Part shown: positions 47,553 through 57,055 of the stretch, piece after piece
Layout: the number at the start of each line of letters is the position of its first letter
Numbering within the stretch: the first letter of the stretch is position 1
Source of the DNA: Candidatus Rifleibacteriota bacterium
GTDB taxonomy: Bacteria; Muiribacteriota; Ozemobacteria; Ozemobacterales; Ozemobacteraceae
Assembly (NCBI GenBank): GCA_015233155.1
Contig: JADFYG010000022.1
Span: 1 to 64,000 of the forward strand
Direction of reading: 5' to 3'
Length of the DNA: 64,000 nt
Position numbers and translations under genes: made by a program
Notes under the pieces: model-generated
Seen by the model: only the letters and a program-made list of their open reading frames with translations
Told to the model about the DNA's origin: nothing
Databases searched by the model: none

Positions 47553-48824
47553 TCATCTGAACCAACGAAGAATGAAGCCGCCGCCGGACGGAAATACGCC
47601 GAACTCTGAGCGGGTGACGCCATGCATCGAAAGATTCTGTCCGTTGCTGATCCAGCCGAAAAAAGCGATATCGGAATTGTTACCGAGACTTACCGTTACC
47701 ACCGGCTGCCAGAGCTTTGAGCCGTCATTCAGGTTTACAAGCCCGTTAATGTCACCCCGAATCAGCGGCGTGAACTCTTTTTTTGTGGTGATAACCGCAT
47801 ACCGGGAGCCGCTCAAAAATGTCCAGCCTTCGGCATAAGGGGCATCGGTGGCAACTGCGGGCAGCAGACTCGCTTTAGAGGTCCCAAAATCCTGGGAAAG
47901 ATATGCCACGCCCATTCGAAGGTGGTGATGCACTTCGCGCTCCAAGCCTGCAATCCAGGAGAGGGCCTGGTCCCCTCCCCCACTGCGCTGCACTTCTTTC
48001 GATGGTTTTCGCTGAAAAGATGCAATCTCGCCCCAGCAAGTGGTTTTTCGAATTTCGCCATCGTAGCCTAGTCCGATGAATCCGCGATCCCGGAATTCAC
48101 CGCCAACAAGTTCGAAATCAAATCCGCGCACGTTTTCGCGCCATCGCCCAAGGAGCGCTCGATTCTGCCATGGTTGAGTCGGCACGGCAATCACTTCGCA
48201 CTCGCCGGCAGTTCCGGACCCACGTCGAAAACGAAGCGCATCTATTCCGGGTTTGTAGGAAGAGTCCATGTATCCGGGATGAAATGGAGCCAGAACATCG
48301 AGAATGTCAACGTAATGGCTAGTGCCAAGGCTTATGGGCTGACGACCGACATCGAAGCTCCAACTGCCGGAACGCCACGATACATCGAGCCGCTCAATCT
48401 CAGAACTCGCCTCCTCACGTTGTTGCCTCGTATGTGAACGATCGAGACTCCACCAGCGAAGCTGAGACTCCGATTGCGACTCATCCCATCCTGTCTTTCC
48501 AGCGGAGGATTTCCAGTTACAGCGATTTTCAACTTCGAACTGGAATCGAGCCTCGCCAAAGGCGGATTTTGCCCAAATACGCGCCAGCTCTTGAAAGGTT
48601 TGCGTTCTGTCAGACGAAATCGCGCCGATATTGCCAAGGGACTCAGACCAGCCAAGCCACTGAGAAATCTGTCTGACCGCCAGCCCGGACTGCCACTCTC
48701 TGCCCGAAACGGGACTGAGAGTGAAGAGAAAGAGGACCGCGCAAAGACCGGCACCCGAACGCAGTTTTCCCGACACAAAACATCTTATGGATCGTCTCGC
48801 TTTTTCATGGACATTCATTTGCAT
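47553..48824 (-). CDS. Predicted outer-membrane beta-barrel protein
   Basis: Exported protein of about 424 aa with a signal peptide (GAGLCAVLFLFTLSPVSG). Alternating short strands with aromatic ends (SWSFDVGRQPISLGTSHYVD) and a terminal FILRWFR resemble an outer-membrane barrel of porin or alginate-export type; no family is certain. The start is ATG 48824, 5 bp after GAAGG, or ATG 48818. It ends 12 bp before the cyclase gene, suggesting co-transcription. Confidence 0.6.
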   Translation of the reverse strand: MQMNVHEKARRSIRCFVSGKLRSGAGLCAVLFLFTLSPVSGREWQSGLAVRQISQWLGWSESLGNIGAISSDRTQTFQELARIWAKSAFGEARFQFEVENRCNWKSSAGKTGWDESQSESQLRWWSLDRSHTRQQREEASSEIERLDVSWRSGSWSFDVGRQPISLGTSHYVDILDVLAPFHPGYMDSSYKPGIDALRFRRGSGTAGECEVIAVPTQPWQNRALLGRWRENVRGFDFELVGGEFRDRGFIGLGYDGEIRKTTCWGEIASFQRKPSKEVQRSGGGDQALSWIAGLEREVHHHLRMGVAYLSQDFGTSKASLLPAVATDAPYAEGWTFLSGSRYAVITTKKEFTPLIRGDINGLVNLNDGSKLWQPVVTVSLGNNSDIAFFGWISNGQNLSMHGVTRSEFGVFPSGGGFILRWFR

Positions 48825-48904
48825 AGCAGCCTTCAGATTATACCAAAGCAAGGTGATTTTCCATTTATATGGATATCTGGTATATTCTTACAGGTGAAAC
48901 AATT

Positions 48905-49525
48905 ATGGCCAATTCTGCATTTGAACGAGTCGTCGGCTGTCTGGTCTGTGGACAGGCAAATCGAACCCCCCGCCATATCGATGGGGCGGAAATAGCATGC
49001 TGCTTTCAGTGCGGCTCTGATCTTCAACTGGGCGAAGATTTACATTCAAGAAAAAAAACGGTAATACTTCTTTGCATTGCCTCATTGCTGTTTCTTATCC
49101 CAGGCCTTTTTCTGCCTCTTCTGAAAATTTCAAAATTTGGCCATGTTTATGTTACCGGAGTTGTGCGCGGATGCGCTGAATTATTCGCTTCCGGGAATAT
49201 TTTCCTTGGAACAATTGTACTTATCTGCTCGATTATTCTTCCGTTGCTGAAAATAACATGCATGGTTTTTCTATGCCTGTTTTCCGATAAATTCCCACCC
49301 GGCTTGAAGGCACATCTCTATTTATTCATTGAAATCTGTGGAAGATGGGGAACCCTGGACGTTCTTCTTCTGGCTATCCTGGTTGCGACCGTCAAGCTTG
49401 GAGAGATTGTACAAATTATGGCCGGTTCCGGAGCAATCGTTTTCTCCATTGGAGTGTTCCTTAGTTTAACCGCATCAGCCGCATTTACTCCCAGGATCTT
49501 ATGGAAAAACCAGGTGATCTCATGA
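48905..49525 (+). CDS. pqiA: PqiA-like membrane protein
   Basis: Protein of 206 aa matching one half of PqiA. An N-terminal double CxxC ribbon (CLVCGQ, CCFQCGSD) is followed by four membrane segments (VILLCIASLLFLIPGLFLPL and others) with the family region CGRWGTLDVLLLAILVA. PqiA works with the MCE protein PqiB in lipid traffic between inner and outer membranes. The full-length Escherichia protein has two such halves; this one has a single half. Start ATG 48905 is behind AGGTG. Its stop overlaps the pqiB-like start (ATGA). Confidence 0.85.
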   Translation: MANSAFERVVGCLVCGQANRTPRHIDGAEIACCFQCGSDLQLGEDLHSRKKTVILLCIASLLFLIPGLFLPLLKISKFGHVYVTGVVRGCAELFASGNIFLGTIVLICSIILPLLKITCMVFLCLFSDKFPPGLKAHLYLFIEICGRWGTLDVLLLAILVATVKLGEIVQIMAGSGAIVFSIGVFLSLTASAAFTPRILWKNQVIS

Positions 49526-50913
49526 GCGAGATTCCATCATCCAACATTTTACCAAAACCTCGGCGACGACTTTTCCTTCTTTTGCTGATGTTCCCTGTTT
49601 GTTTTGCCTTCTTTATAATTCTGATACAATTCATCTTTCCTCAGGGGATCATAATTTCAATATCTTTTTCAGATGCTCACCAGATAAAGGCCGGAGATAT
49701 ATTAAAGTGCCGTGGCGTTGCGATCGGCGAAGTTATTTCCGTTACGCCGAACACTGCACTGACGGGCGTCAATTTTAAAGTCCAACTGATTCCGGAAGCG
49801 AATGCGGTCGCACGAGAGGGCAGTCAATTCTGGATTGTTCGTCCCGAGGTGAGCATGTATGGGATAAAAGGTCTCGATACGGTTGTGGGCGCTGAATACA
49901 TAGGGGTAATTCCCGGTGATGGCGCTCCGCAAAATTCCTTTGTCGGACTTGAAATGGCCCCCGGCCTTGAAAAGTCTGTCAAGTCGCCGATCGGAATTGT
50001 TCTGTCGGGCTCCAGACGAGGAGGGCTCAACCCGGGAATGCCTGTGACCTATCGCAATGTCCAGATTGGAGTCATTTCGAAGGTTGACCTTTTAAGAGAT
50101 GCTTCAGGACTGAAAGTTGCCTGTGCCATCGATTCAAAATATAAACCCCTTCTGGCGGGTAATGCCTCCTTTTATAATACATGTGGAATGGGTTTGGATA
50201 TCGGGCTTAAAGGCATAAACGTCGCTATGGACTCTCTCCGCTCCATAGCCATGGGAGGAATTGCGCTAACGATTCCGGATGAACCGGAAGTACCGGTTGA
50301 AAGCGGACACAATTTTACATTGAGCGATTACCCTCCAAAAGGTTCCGAAGATTGGGATCCCATGATAGATCTGGATGCGGATGCCGGATTCTCTTTATCT
50401 GATATTCCTTCAGGAATCGACGCTGTTGCATCATCCACAAGCTTTTTTGGATCTGACGGCGAAGAAATCATCGGACTGGGAATCCCCCTCAATGGCGGTT
50501 TTCTTTTTCCCATGGCCTTGAAAGATATATCCGGAGCCAAATTCAGGTCACATCATTCAATGACTCAGTTTGGAGATATTTTTCCTGATCGTGCTTTCGA
50601 TGATCTTGCTTATCGGAAGATGACTACAACAGCCAGTTTTACAGAGTGGCCCAAAGAAAGAATCGGAGACATTCCACCGCACGAGGATCTATACGCGTTC
50701 AGAAACTGCAGATTCCAACCCAGGCTTATTTCAAAAGAATTTATATCTTCACAAGCTGTGACTCATAAATTTCTGATTCTTCAGAAAACGTTTCCGAAGC
50801 AGTGGAATGGCGCCGCGGTAATAAGCAAAACAGGCTATCTGGCAGGCATTCTGATCAACCGTGACAAGAAATGGGAGATTGTCGCAATACCGCGCGAACT
50901 GAGAAACAAGTAG
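49522..50913 (+). CDS. PqiB-like MCE-domain protein
   Basis: Protein of 463 aa with one N-terminal membrane helix (LFLLLLMFPVCFAFFIILI). A first MCE domain (~45-130, ISFSDAHQIKAGDILKCRGV, SQFWIVRPEVSMYGIKGLDT) and a second (~145-250, SGSRRGGLNPGMPVTYRNVQ) follow. PqiB usually has three MCE domains. The third is replaced by a ~190-residue C-terminal region of no clear family that ends near a basic IAIPRELR-like segment (VAIPRELRNK). MCE proteins form periplasmic tubes or rings that carry lipids. It is translationally coupled to the pqiA-like gene. Confidence 0.85.
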   Translation: MSEIPSSNILPKPRRRLFLLLLMFPVCFAFFIILIQFIFPQGIIISISFSDAHQIKAGDILKCRGVAIGEVISVTPNTALTGVNFKVQLIPEANAVAREGSQFWIVRPEVSMYGIKGLDTVVGAEYIGVIPGDGAPQNSFVGLEMAPGLEKSVKSPIGIVLSGSRRGGLNPGMPVTYRNVQIGVISKVDLLRDASGLKVACAIDSKYKPLLAGNASFYNTCGMGLDIGLKGINVAMDSLRSIAMGGIALTIPDEPEVPVESGHNFTLSDYPPKGSEDWDPMIDLDADAGFSLSDIPSGIDAVASSTSFFGSDGEEIIGLGIPLNGGFLFPMALKDISGAKFRSHHSMTQFGDIFPDRAFDDLAYRKMTTTASFTEWPKERIGDIPPHEDLYAFRNCRFQPRLISKEFISSQAVTHKFLILQKTFPKQWNGAAVISKTGYLAGILINRDKKWEIVAIPRELRNK

Positions 50914-51097
50914 ACCAATACGCGACGAATATAGTGACATTCATGGCTTGCCTGAGTCAGATATGTCACATTTTTGTCCGGCCATAGCATGCATGTTTTA
51001 CTGAAAGTGGCTTCTCATATTCGTTTGAGTCGGATGCCTCATCGAAGGCACGAATATTGCTTTTCGTAAGACTCACATGATCGAAGGAGAATTCCGC

Positions 51098-52951
51098 ATG
51101 ATTCGCATTCACCGATTCTTACAGATGGCAGGCTGCTGTTCAATTCTGTATGCTCTTTTTCTAAACCTTCCGGCAATATCAGGAAAAACTGACGATTGGT
51201 GTTTCAATGGCGGCCAAATCGCTCCCTCCACCCAGTTTCTGTTACTGGGAATCGCGCTGATACTGTTGCCCCCCCTTTGTCGCTGGCTTTGGGGCTTTAT
51301 TTCAGTGAGCCTGGTCCAAGTACTTGTAGTGTGCGGCATTATTGCGGTTCTTGCCGCCATTTCCGTTCCGAATTTCAGAAAGGCGCGCGAGCAGGCGGGT
51401 GGTTACTCCGTCGGTGGAGCCAAGGACATCAATACATTCCGATTCAATTTGCTGCGGGGATATCTTCCCGATTCTACTGCAATTACTCACGAAGGTCTTT
51501 TTTATGACTACTATTTCGATATTCCTGACGAGTCCATCGTGTCTTCTGAGGTGGCATCGACGCCCAGTCTCAACACGGCGAGCCAGACAGGACAATTCAG
51601 ACCCACATGTTCCTGGGCAGTGCTCCCGGATCCGATCAGCGGGAAGACAGAAACATTCCTTGCGGTGGGACTTCGCTCAACTTTAGATACCTCGAAAATT
51701 GAACGCAAAAAACTGAATATTGTAGTTGTTCTGGATATTTCCGGATCGATGGGAGCAGGTTTCAGCTCATATTATTACGATCATTCCAACGAAATAGATA
51801 TTGAGAAGGCAGAAGGGGACGAGGACTTCAGACTGAGCAAGATACGGGTGGCAACGAAGGCCATCGCGACAATGCTGGATCATTTGAGGCCTGAAGACAG
51901 TTTCGGAATGGTAGTCTTTGATTCTTACGCACAGATCACGAAGCCATTGCGAAAGATTGAAAAAACCGACATGGACGCGATCCGCAGCCACATGCAGTTG
52001 CAGCCGCGCGGCAGCACAAACATGGAAGCCGGCTACAGACTCGGATTATCCCTGTTCGACTCCTGGGAGGGTGTAAACCCTCTGGAAGTGGAAAACCGAA
52101 TCGTTTTTCTCACCGATGCCATGCCGAATACCGGCCAGATTGACCGCAATGGCCTGTTTGGAATCGCCAGAGCAGCCGCAGATGCGCGTATCTACACGAC
52201 ATTCATCGGCATGGGGGTCGATTTTCAAACCGAGCTTGTTGATCACATCACCAAGACCCGTGGCGCCAACTATCTGGCGGTGCACTCCTCCTACGAGTTT
52301 AAGCAGCGTCTCGCAAAAGAGTTCGATTACCTTGTAACGCCGCTTCTCTTCGGGCTCCGAGTGAATCTCCGATCAGACGATTTCGGCATCGAAGCGGTAT
52401 ATGGCTCCCCGGAGGCAAACCAGGCCACAAACGAGCTTATGTATGTGAACACACTTTTCCCGGCACCTCTCGAAAAGGATGCGGTCAAAGGCGGAGTGAT
52501 CCTGTTGAAGCTTGGAAGCAAAGGGGCGGGTAACATGGTTCACCTGACAGCGGAATACGAGGACAGGGCCGGAAAAAAATTCTCCACGGAGGTTGACGCA
52601 GCGGCGCCACGGAACGTAACCGCATTCTGTCTTGCGACGGACACCAGAAAGGCGGTCCTGCTCGCAAGAGAGGTTAATCTTATGAAAGAGTGGATCCGCG
52701 ATGTGCGCGGGCCTGAAGACGAGGCCCCGGAAAACAAACCAGGCTCCAATGGTCGTACATACTGGGAGCATGAATCGATGTCATTATCGGTTTCTCCTGC
52801 CATGGCGGCCAAAATAAAAGTATTCAAGTCACATATGGAAGAAGAGTCCAGGATTATCGCTGACAGGTCTCTAACCCGAGAGATCGATATGCTTGACAAG
52901 ATTCTAAAGACGGCTGACGATGGGAAAAATAAATCAGCGCCGGGGAAGTGA
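51098..52951 (+). CDS. VWA-domain protein with pilin-like membrane helix
   Basis: Protein of 617 aa. ATG 51098 lies behind AAGGAG. Residues ~10-85 hold three hydrophobic segments; the last (VVCGIIAVLAAISVPNFRKA) closely resembles the N-terminal helix of type IV pilin-like proteins, though it is internal here. A short YDYYFDIPDES region precedes a VWA domain (~205-400) with an intact MIDAS: VVLDISGSMG, RGSTNMEAG and FLTDAMPNTG. The C-terminal ~200 residues resemble the tail of YfbK-type VWA proteins. It likely binds a protein partner outside the inner membrane. It is convergent with the Lol-like ABC operon. Confidence 0.82.
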   Translation: MIRIHRFLQMAGCCSILYALFLNLPAISGKTDDWCFNGGQIAPSTQFLLLGIALILLPPLCRWLWGFISVSLVQVLVVCGIIAVLAAISVPNFRKAREQAGGYSVGGAKDINTFRFNLLRGYLPDSTAITHEGLFYDYYFDIPDESIVSSEVASTPSLNTASQTGQFRPTCSWAVLPDPISGKTETFLAVGLRSTLDTSKIERKKLNIVVVLDISGSMGAGFSSYYYDHSNEIDIEKAEGDEDFRLSKIRVATKAIATMLDHLRPEDSFGMVVFDSYAQITKPLRKIEKTDMDAIRSHMQLQPRGSTNMEAGYRLGLSLFDSWEGVNPLEVENRIVFLTDAMPNTGQIDRNGLFGIARAAADARIYTTFIGMGVDFQTELVDHITKTRGANYLAVHSSYEFKQRLAKEFDYLVTPLLFGLRVNLRSDDFGIEAVYGSPEANQATNELMYVNTLFPAPLEKDAVKGGVILLKLGSKGAGNMVHLTAEYEDRAGKKFSTEVDAAAPRNVTAFCLATDTRKAVLLAREVNLMKEWIRDVRGPEDEAPENKPGSNGRTYWEHESMSLSVSPAMAAKIKVFKSHMEEESRIIADRSLTREIDMLDKILKTADDGKNKSAPGK

Positions 52952-52983
52952 TCAAAAGATAATTTCTGAATTATCATCAATGT

Positions 52984-53682
52984 TCATGATCTTTTCTCGT
53001 CAGACTGAAGTTTGCCATCGTGCAGGCGGATGACACGCCTGGCACGCTCTATGACCATCGGGTCGTGCGAACTGAAAAGGAAGGTTACGCCACGTTCGGT
53101 ATTCATCTTGTACATCAGATCCAGTAGCTGGCTGGCTGTTTCAGAATCGAGATTGGCCGTGGGTTCGTCAGCCAGGACAACAGCCGGATTTCCGACAATG
53201 GCACGCGCTACTGCCACGCGCTGCTGTTGTCCGCCGCTGAGCTGAGGGGGAAAACGATGCTCAAGCCCTTCTATGCCCAGATCATGAAAAAGGGTCGCGA
53301 TCCGCGTTCCATGTTCCTTTTCCGGAACACCCTGTATCTGCAGAATAAACTGAACATTCTCATACGCGGTGAGAACCGGTACAAGATTATATGCCTGGAA
53401 AACGAATCCGATGCGGTGCAAGCGGATATCAGTTAGTTCGTCGTCGGTGCGATCGCTGGTTTTTTTGCCATCCAGAAATATTTCACCGGAATCCGGACGA
53501 TCGAGGCCGCCGACTAGGTTGAGAAGAGTTGTTTTTCCGCTGCCGGACGGACCGGCCAATACCGCGAAATCGCCGGCCGAAAGAGCGAAAGAAACATTAT
53601 CCACCGCATGAACGCGGGATTCACCCTCCTGATAGGTCTTGATAACGGAGTGCAGTTCGGCGGCTTCATTCATTGGATTCAA
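52984..53682 (-). CDS. LolD/MacB-type ABC ATPase
   Basis: ATPase of 232 aa with Walker A GPSGSGKTTLLN, signature LSGGQQQRVAVAR, Walker B AVVLADEPTANLD and switch His in FSSHDP. The LolD-like FQAYNLVPVLTAYENVQF region places it with LolD/MacB/FtsE-like mechanotransmission ABC systems. It is the last gene of the set, overlapping the permease stop/start by 4 bp. With two permeases and a LolA-like protein it probably extracts lipoproteins or lipids from the inner membrane. Confidence 0.93.
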   Translation of the reverse strand: MNPMNEAAELHSVIKTYQEGESRVHAVDNVSFALSAGDFAVLAGPSGSGKTTLLNLVGGLDRPDSGEIFLDGKKTSDRTDDELTDIRLHRIGFVFQAYNLVPVLTAYENVQFILQIQGVPEKEHGTRIATLFHDLGIEGLEHRFPPQLSGGQQQRVAVARAIVGNPAVVLADEPTANLDSETASQLLDLMYKMNTERGVTFLFSSHDPMVIERARRVIRLHDGKLQSDEKRS

Positions 53683-54914
53683 TACCTCCGCATGGCTTCT
53701 GAAGGCCGGATCTTCAGAGCCTGTCGAGTCGGATACAAGGATGCCAGTAGAACGAGTACAAGAAGAACGACTGCCCGTAGAATCATGCGATCAACCACCC
53801 ATATCGGCCTGATTACAGGCTCAAAGAGCATGCCGGCCACTTCGGTGCTGCCACCGACCAAACTGGTCAGATCGAGGCCGTATGTACCATAATACTTCGT
53901 CACTATCGCCGCCGCCAACAATCCAACGGCGATCCCGGCAATGCCTATTGCAAGGGCTTCTCCTGCCACCACGCGCCGGATGTGCGAAGTTGAGAGTCCG
54001 AGAGCCCGCAATAATCCGAATTCGCGCGTCCGCTCCATGACGCTCATAAGCAGAGTATTGGCGATACCGATGACGACAATTAGAAACAGTATGCCGACGA
54101 TGAGCTGTCCCATGGCACGGTCCAGACGTATTGCATCGTAAATTTCAGGCATCGCTTCCTCCCAGGAAAACAGCTGAAATGTTTCGCTCGCGGGAAAACT
54201 CAATTCAAGCTCAGCTTTCAGCGCTGGAAGCTCCTGACGATCCCGAATGCGAATCGCGAGTTCATGAACGAGTCCCGGAGCCCCGAACAAAGCGGCAAGG
54301 CTCTTCCGATCGATCAGCACGGCGGAACGATCGACCTGCGCAACTCCCGTGCGGAATGTACCGCCGAGACGCATGGCTTTACTGACGATTTCTCCATTGT
54401 TGCCGGGCAAAGTTATGACGAACTTCTTTCCGACGGATATTTGAAGATCTTTCGCGAGCTTGTCGCCTATGAAAGCCAGTCCCGGCTGTCCGAATGGAAT
54501 TGTCCCGGTTGCAACTCGTTTTGGATCCAGAAGCGGGGAATGGCCCATCTCGCGCTCGAAATCTATTCCGAGCATAAGCGCGGGGCGGTTGTTGTGGCTG
54601 GAGCGAGCAAGTCCTGGAAGATGCAGGCGCGGAAAATATCCGATAATTCTCGGATCTGATGCCAGTCTTATCAGCATCTGCGCCGGATCGAAAAGTTGCC
54701 CATACTGACGCTCGCGAAGATACTTCGGATGATAGAACACCAGATGACCGCTCCCCATGCGAACACCCTCATCAATGAGTTTTCCATAGGAGCCTTCCTG
54801 CAGATGAATCATGAAAACGGCCAGAAAGAGGCTCCCGCCAACGACCATTATCTGAATAAGCGTACGTCCCGGATTGCGAAGGAGATTTCTCCATCCCATT
54901 TTCAGCCAGGTCAT
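53679..54914 (-). CDS. LolC/E (FtsX/MacB-fold) ABC permease 1
   Basis: Permease of 411 aa: N-terminal MGWRNLLRNPGRTLIQIMVV helix, a ~230-residue periplasmic domain, then three C-terminal helices including VGILFLIVVIGIANTLLMSV followed by MERTREFGLLRALGLS, the FtsX-family coupling motif. It pairs with the second permease and the LolD-like ATPase. ATG 54914 directly follows the stop of the upstream permease gene. Confidence 0.92.
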   Translation of the reverse strand: MTWLKMGWRNLLRNPGRTLIQIMVVGGSLFLAVFMIHLQEGSYGKLIDEGVRMGSGHLVFYHPKYLRERQYGQLFDPAQMLIRLASDPRIIGYFPRLHLPGLARSSHNNRPALMLGIDFEREMGHSPLLDPKRVATGTIPFGQPGLAFIGDKLAKDLQISVGKKFVITLPGNNGEIVSKAMRLGGTFRTGVAQVDRSAVLIDRKSLAALFGAPGLVHELAIRIRDRQELPALKAELELSFPASETFQLFSWEEAMPEIYDAIRLDRAMGQLIVGILFLIVVIGIANTLLMSVMERTREFGLLRALGLSTSHIRRVVAGEALAIGIAGIAVGLLAAAIVTKYYGTYGLDLTSLVGGSTEVAGMLFEPVIRPIWVVDRMILRAVVLLVLVLLASLYPTRQALKIRPSEAMRRY

Positions 54915-56138
54915 TCAATCCTCCCGAAGCGCTTCTACAGGGCGCTGGCGATAAAGTTTCCAGGCGGGAAAAATGGACACGATGGGACCCAGAAGCAGCA
55001 TCGCCAAAACCGGCATCAGCACGCTTCCGGTCGTCGAAACACAATAAATTCGTGGCTGGATACTCGCTCCGGCATAGGAAATATCACTGAGGAACATCTT
55101 CAGGCTGACCGGATTCGCGTGGAAATAAAAACTCAGTCCAAGTCCGCCGATTCCGCCGAGGACCGCTGAAAGAGCCCCAAGCCAGACACCTTCCGTAATA
55201 ATGAGAGCGGCAAGACGACGCTTGGTCAGTCCGATCGCGCCAAGGATGGCGAACTCGCGCATTCTCTCGCGATACGCCATGAACATCGTGCTCAAAGCGA
55301 TAAGGACGACCGCAAAATAGAAAATTGCGGTCATGAACACTTGTACTCCACCCCAGATTTTGAATATCTGCGCAATCTGTGGAAGCTGTTCCTGCCAGGG
55401 ATGAAAGCTCATTCCGGAATATCGGACCGCGAGCTGCTGCGCGACTTCTTTCGCCATCAGCGGGGAATCAAGAAAGAGTAGATGCTTATGTACCCGGCCT
55501 TCGAGACCAAGCAGTTTCTGGAGAGTGACGCGTCCGACCAGTGCGAGGCCTGCATCACGCGCGGTGTCGCCGGTTTCGATGATTCCGGAAACGCGAAAGA
55601 GATCGGCTGCCATTCCGCCATCAACACTTTGGCTCATGAAAACAATTTCGGACCCTGGCACAGCTTCGAGACGCTGGGCAAGGCCTTTTCCGAGGATGAT
55701 ATCACTCGTGGTCGTGGAAGCGAGAAATGTACCGGTTGAAATACTGTTCGCAAGCCTGCTGACGCGTCGTTCCTCGATCGGATCGACACCGAGTATTTCA
55801 GCGGGATGAGTCTGGCTGCACTGGGCCGGTCCGCAACTCAGCAGAGCAAAGCATAATACGCGCGAACACGAGCCGCGAATCAGGCTTCCATCAAGATCTG
55901 GAAGCGTCTCCGGAAGCGTCGCTTCGATTGCCGGATTATCGATATAACCAGGGGCTGCGATCGTCAGATGACCATGTATAACCTCTGTCGCATTGCTCAC
56001 GAGATCCCAGAGGAGGCCCTCGTTCATGGTCAAAACGAAGATCAGCAGGGATGTCGCTACAACCATCGCAAGCATAGTCAGCTGGGTGCGCCTGCGACTG
56101 CGCCAGAGATTGCGCCACGCCATTCTGGCGGTGGTCAT
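54915..56138 (-). CDS. LolC/E (FtsX/MacB-fold) ABC permease 2
   Basis: Permease of 407 aa with the same layout: TARMAWRNLWRSRRRTQLTM helix, a periplasmic domain (~40-265), then FYFAVVLIALSTMFMAYRER and MREFAILGAIGLTKRRLAAL. Two different permeases suggest a heterodimeric LolCDE-like complex. It follows the LolA-like gene by 18 bp. Confidence 0.92.
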   Translation of the reverse strand: MTTARMAWRNLWRSRRRTQLTMLAMVVATSLLIFVLTMNEGLLWDLVSNATEVIHGHLTIAAPGYIDNPAIEATLPETLPDLDGSLIRGSCSRVLCFALLSCGPAQCSQTHPAEILGVDPIEERRVSRLANSISTGTFLASTTTSDIILGKGLAQRLEAVPGSEIVFMSQSVDGGMAADLFRVSGIIETGDTARDAGLALVGRVTLQKLLGLEGRVHKHLLFLDSPLMAKEVAQQLAVRYSGMSFHPWQEQLPQIAQIFKIWGGVQVFMTAIFYFAVVLIALSTMFMAYRERMREFAILGAIGLTKRRLAALIITEGVWLGALSAVLGGIGGLGLSFYFHANPVSLKMFLSDISYAGASIQPRIYCVSTTGSVLMPVLAMLLLGPIVSIFPAWKLYRQRPVEALRED

Positions 56139-56156
56139 TGTTTCACCGCACTTCCA

Positions 56157-56933
56157 TCAGAGACTTCGCAGGTTTTGCGTCGAAAATGTGCCCTGGGGAA
56201 TATTCACGTCGAAAATGATCTTTTCATAATGCATTTCGGTATACTCCCCGGGCTGCTCAAGCGGTTCCACACGGAAAACACGCGGCAGCCAGCGACCCTG
56301 AACCTGTTCAACCTGGTCGAAATGAATGACGCGGACTTTGACGCCATCTTCATCGAAATACTCTATGGCAATCGGCACCTGACGCTCGAGATCCGCACGG
56401 TATATCACTTTTCCCCAGACAACGGCCGCATCTGGCTTTGGAGTTCCCTGAATGACGGCTGTCTTTTCATTTTTTTCCAGAATCGTGAATGTGTAAGTCT
56501 CATCAATTTTCGCGTCTTTAACCAGATCGTCATTCGTGAGGTGACTTCCCATCCATTTGTCGCCCATCAGACTGGACGGAATTTTCATGAGGCGATCTAT
56601 TTTTGGAAGAAAATTCCAGATCTGGGAATCAACTTTCAGAGTTGCCGTGCCGCGCTCTTTCGCTGGCTCGAGAATGCGCGCTATAAACTTGTTACGACCT
56701 TCAGCCCAGCTTTCCAGAACCATTGTTCTGTCGTAACTTTTTGTCTTCACTGTCATGCGACACGTTCCGTGAGATGTCATGCCCTGATACTGCGTTTCGA
56801 TCTTCCTGATAAGGGCAGCCGCATCGAGCGACTGAGAGGCAATGTCAGGCCCCGGCCGAACCGTTTGTGCCAATAAAACGCCAGGAAGAAACAACAAAAG
56901 AAAGAGATACCTGCAATATTCACGAAACTTCAC
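56157..56933 (-). CDS. LolA-like outer-membrane lipoprotein-sorting protein
   Basis: Periplasmic protein of about 258 aa of the lipoprotein-sorting (LolA-like) superfamily: YQGMTSHGTCRMTVKTKSYD, IWNFLPKIDRLMKIPSSLMG, WMGSHLTNDDLVKD, VIHFDQVEQVQGRWLPRVFR. I favour a GTG start at 56933, which gives a compact signal peptide (KFREYCRYLFLLLFLPGVLLA). The ATG at 56984 would place a perfect palindromic repeat inside the coding sequence. It heads the Lol-like operon. Such proteins often accompany MMPL or LolCDE-like exporters and carry a hydrophobic cargo. Confidence 0.82.
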   Translation of the reverse strand: MKFREYCRYLFLLLFLPGVLLAQTVRPGPDIASQSLDAAALIRKIETQYQGMTSHGTCRMTVKTKSYDRTMVLESWAEGRNKFIARILEPAKERGTATLKVDSQIWNFLPKIDRLMKIPSSLMGDKWMGSHLTNDDLVKDAKIDETYTFTILEKNEKTAVIQGTPKPDAAVVWGKVIYRADLERQVPIAIEYFDEDGVKVRVIHFDQVEQVQGRWLPRVFRVEPLEQPGEYTEMHYEKIIFDVNIPQGTFSTQNLRSL

Positions 56934-56934
56934 A

Positions 56935-56955
56935 GGGCGGGTTTGAAACCCGCCC
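56935..56955. repeat. Perfect 10-bp-stem palindrome at the LolA-like gene start
   Basis: GGGCGGGTTT at 56935-56944 and AAACCCGCCC at 56946-56955 around a single central base. It ends one base from the favoured GTG start and so covers the ribosome-binding region. It could hinder translation, or show that the start is wrong. Only this one copy was noticed in the window. Confidence 0.75.
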
Positions 56956-57055
56956 CTACAAATGGACGATGCGTATTTGCTCATGATTGCCACATAATTT
57001 TGCCACTTGCTCGAAAGAGACACTTCTTCACCCAATTCACTCCTGCGGGGTATAT

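Noticed and set aside
46584..48824. Single fused barrel-cyclase gene split by a sequencing error
   Set aside because: The two frames are in phase and separated by one TGA and four codons. However, the barrel ends in the typical aromatic FILRWFR terminus, so the stop is probably genuine.
52952..52983. Bidirectional terminator between the VWA gene and the Lol-like ABC gene
   Set aside because: There is a short AT-rich stem (GATAATT/AATTATC) but no adjacent T-run on either strand, so it is not supported.
55968..56876. Long plus-strand open frame (about 300 codons)
   Set aside because: It is antisense to the end of a Lol-type permease and the LolA-like gene, both of which have clear family motifs.
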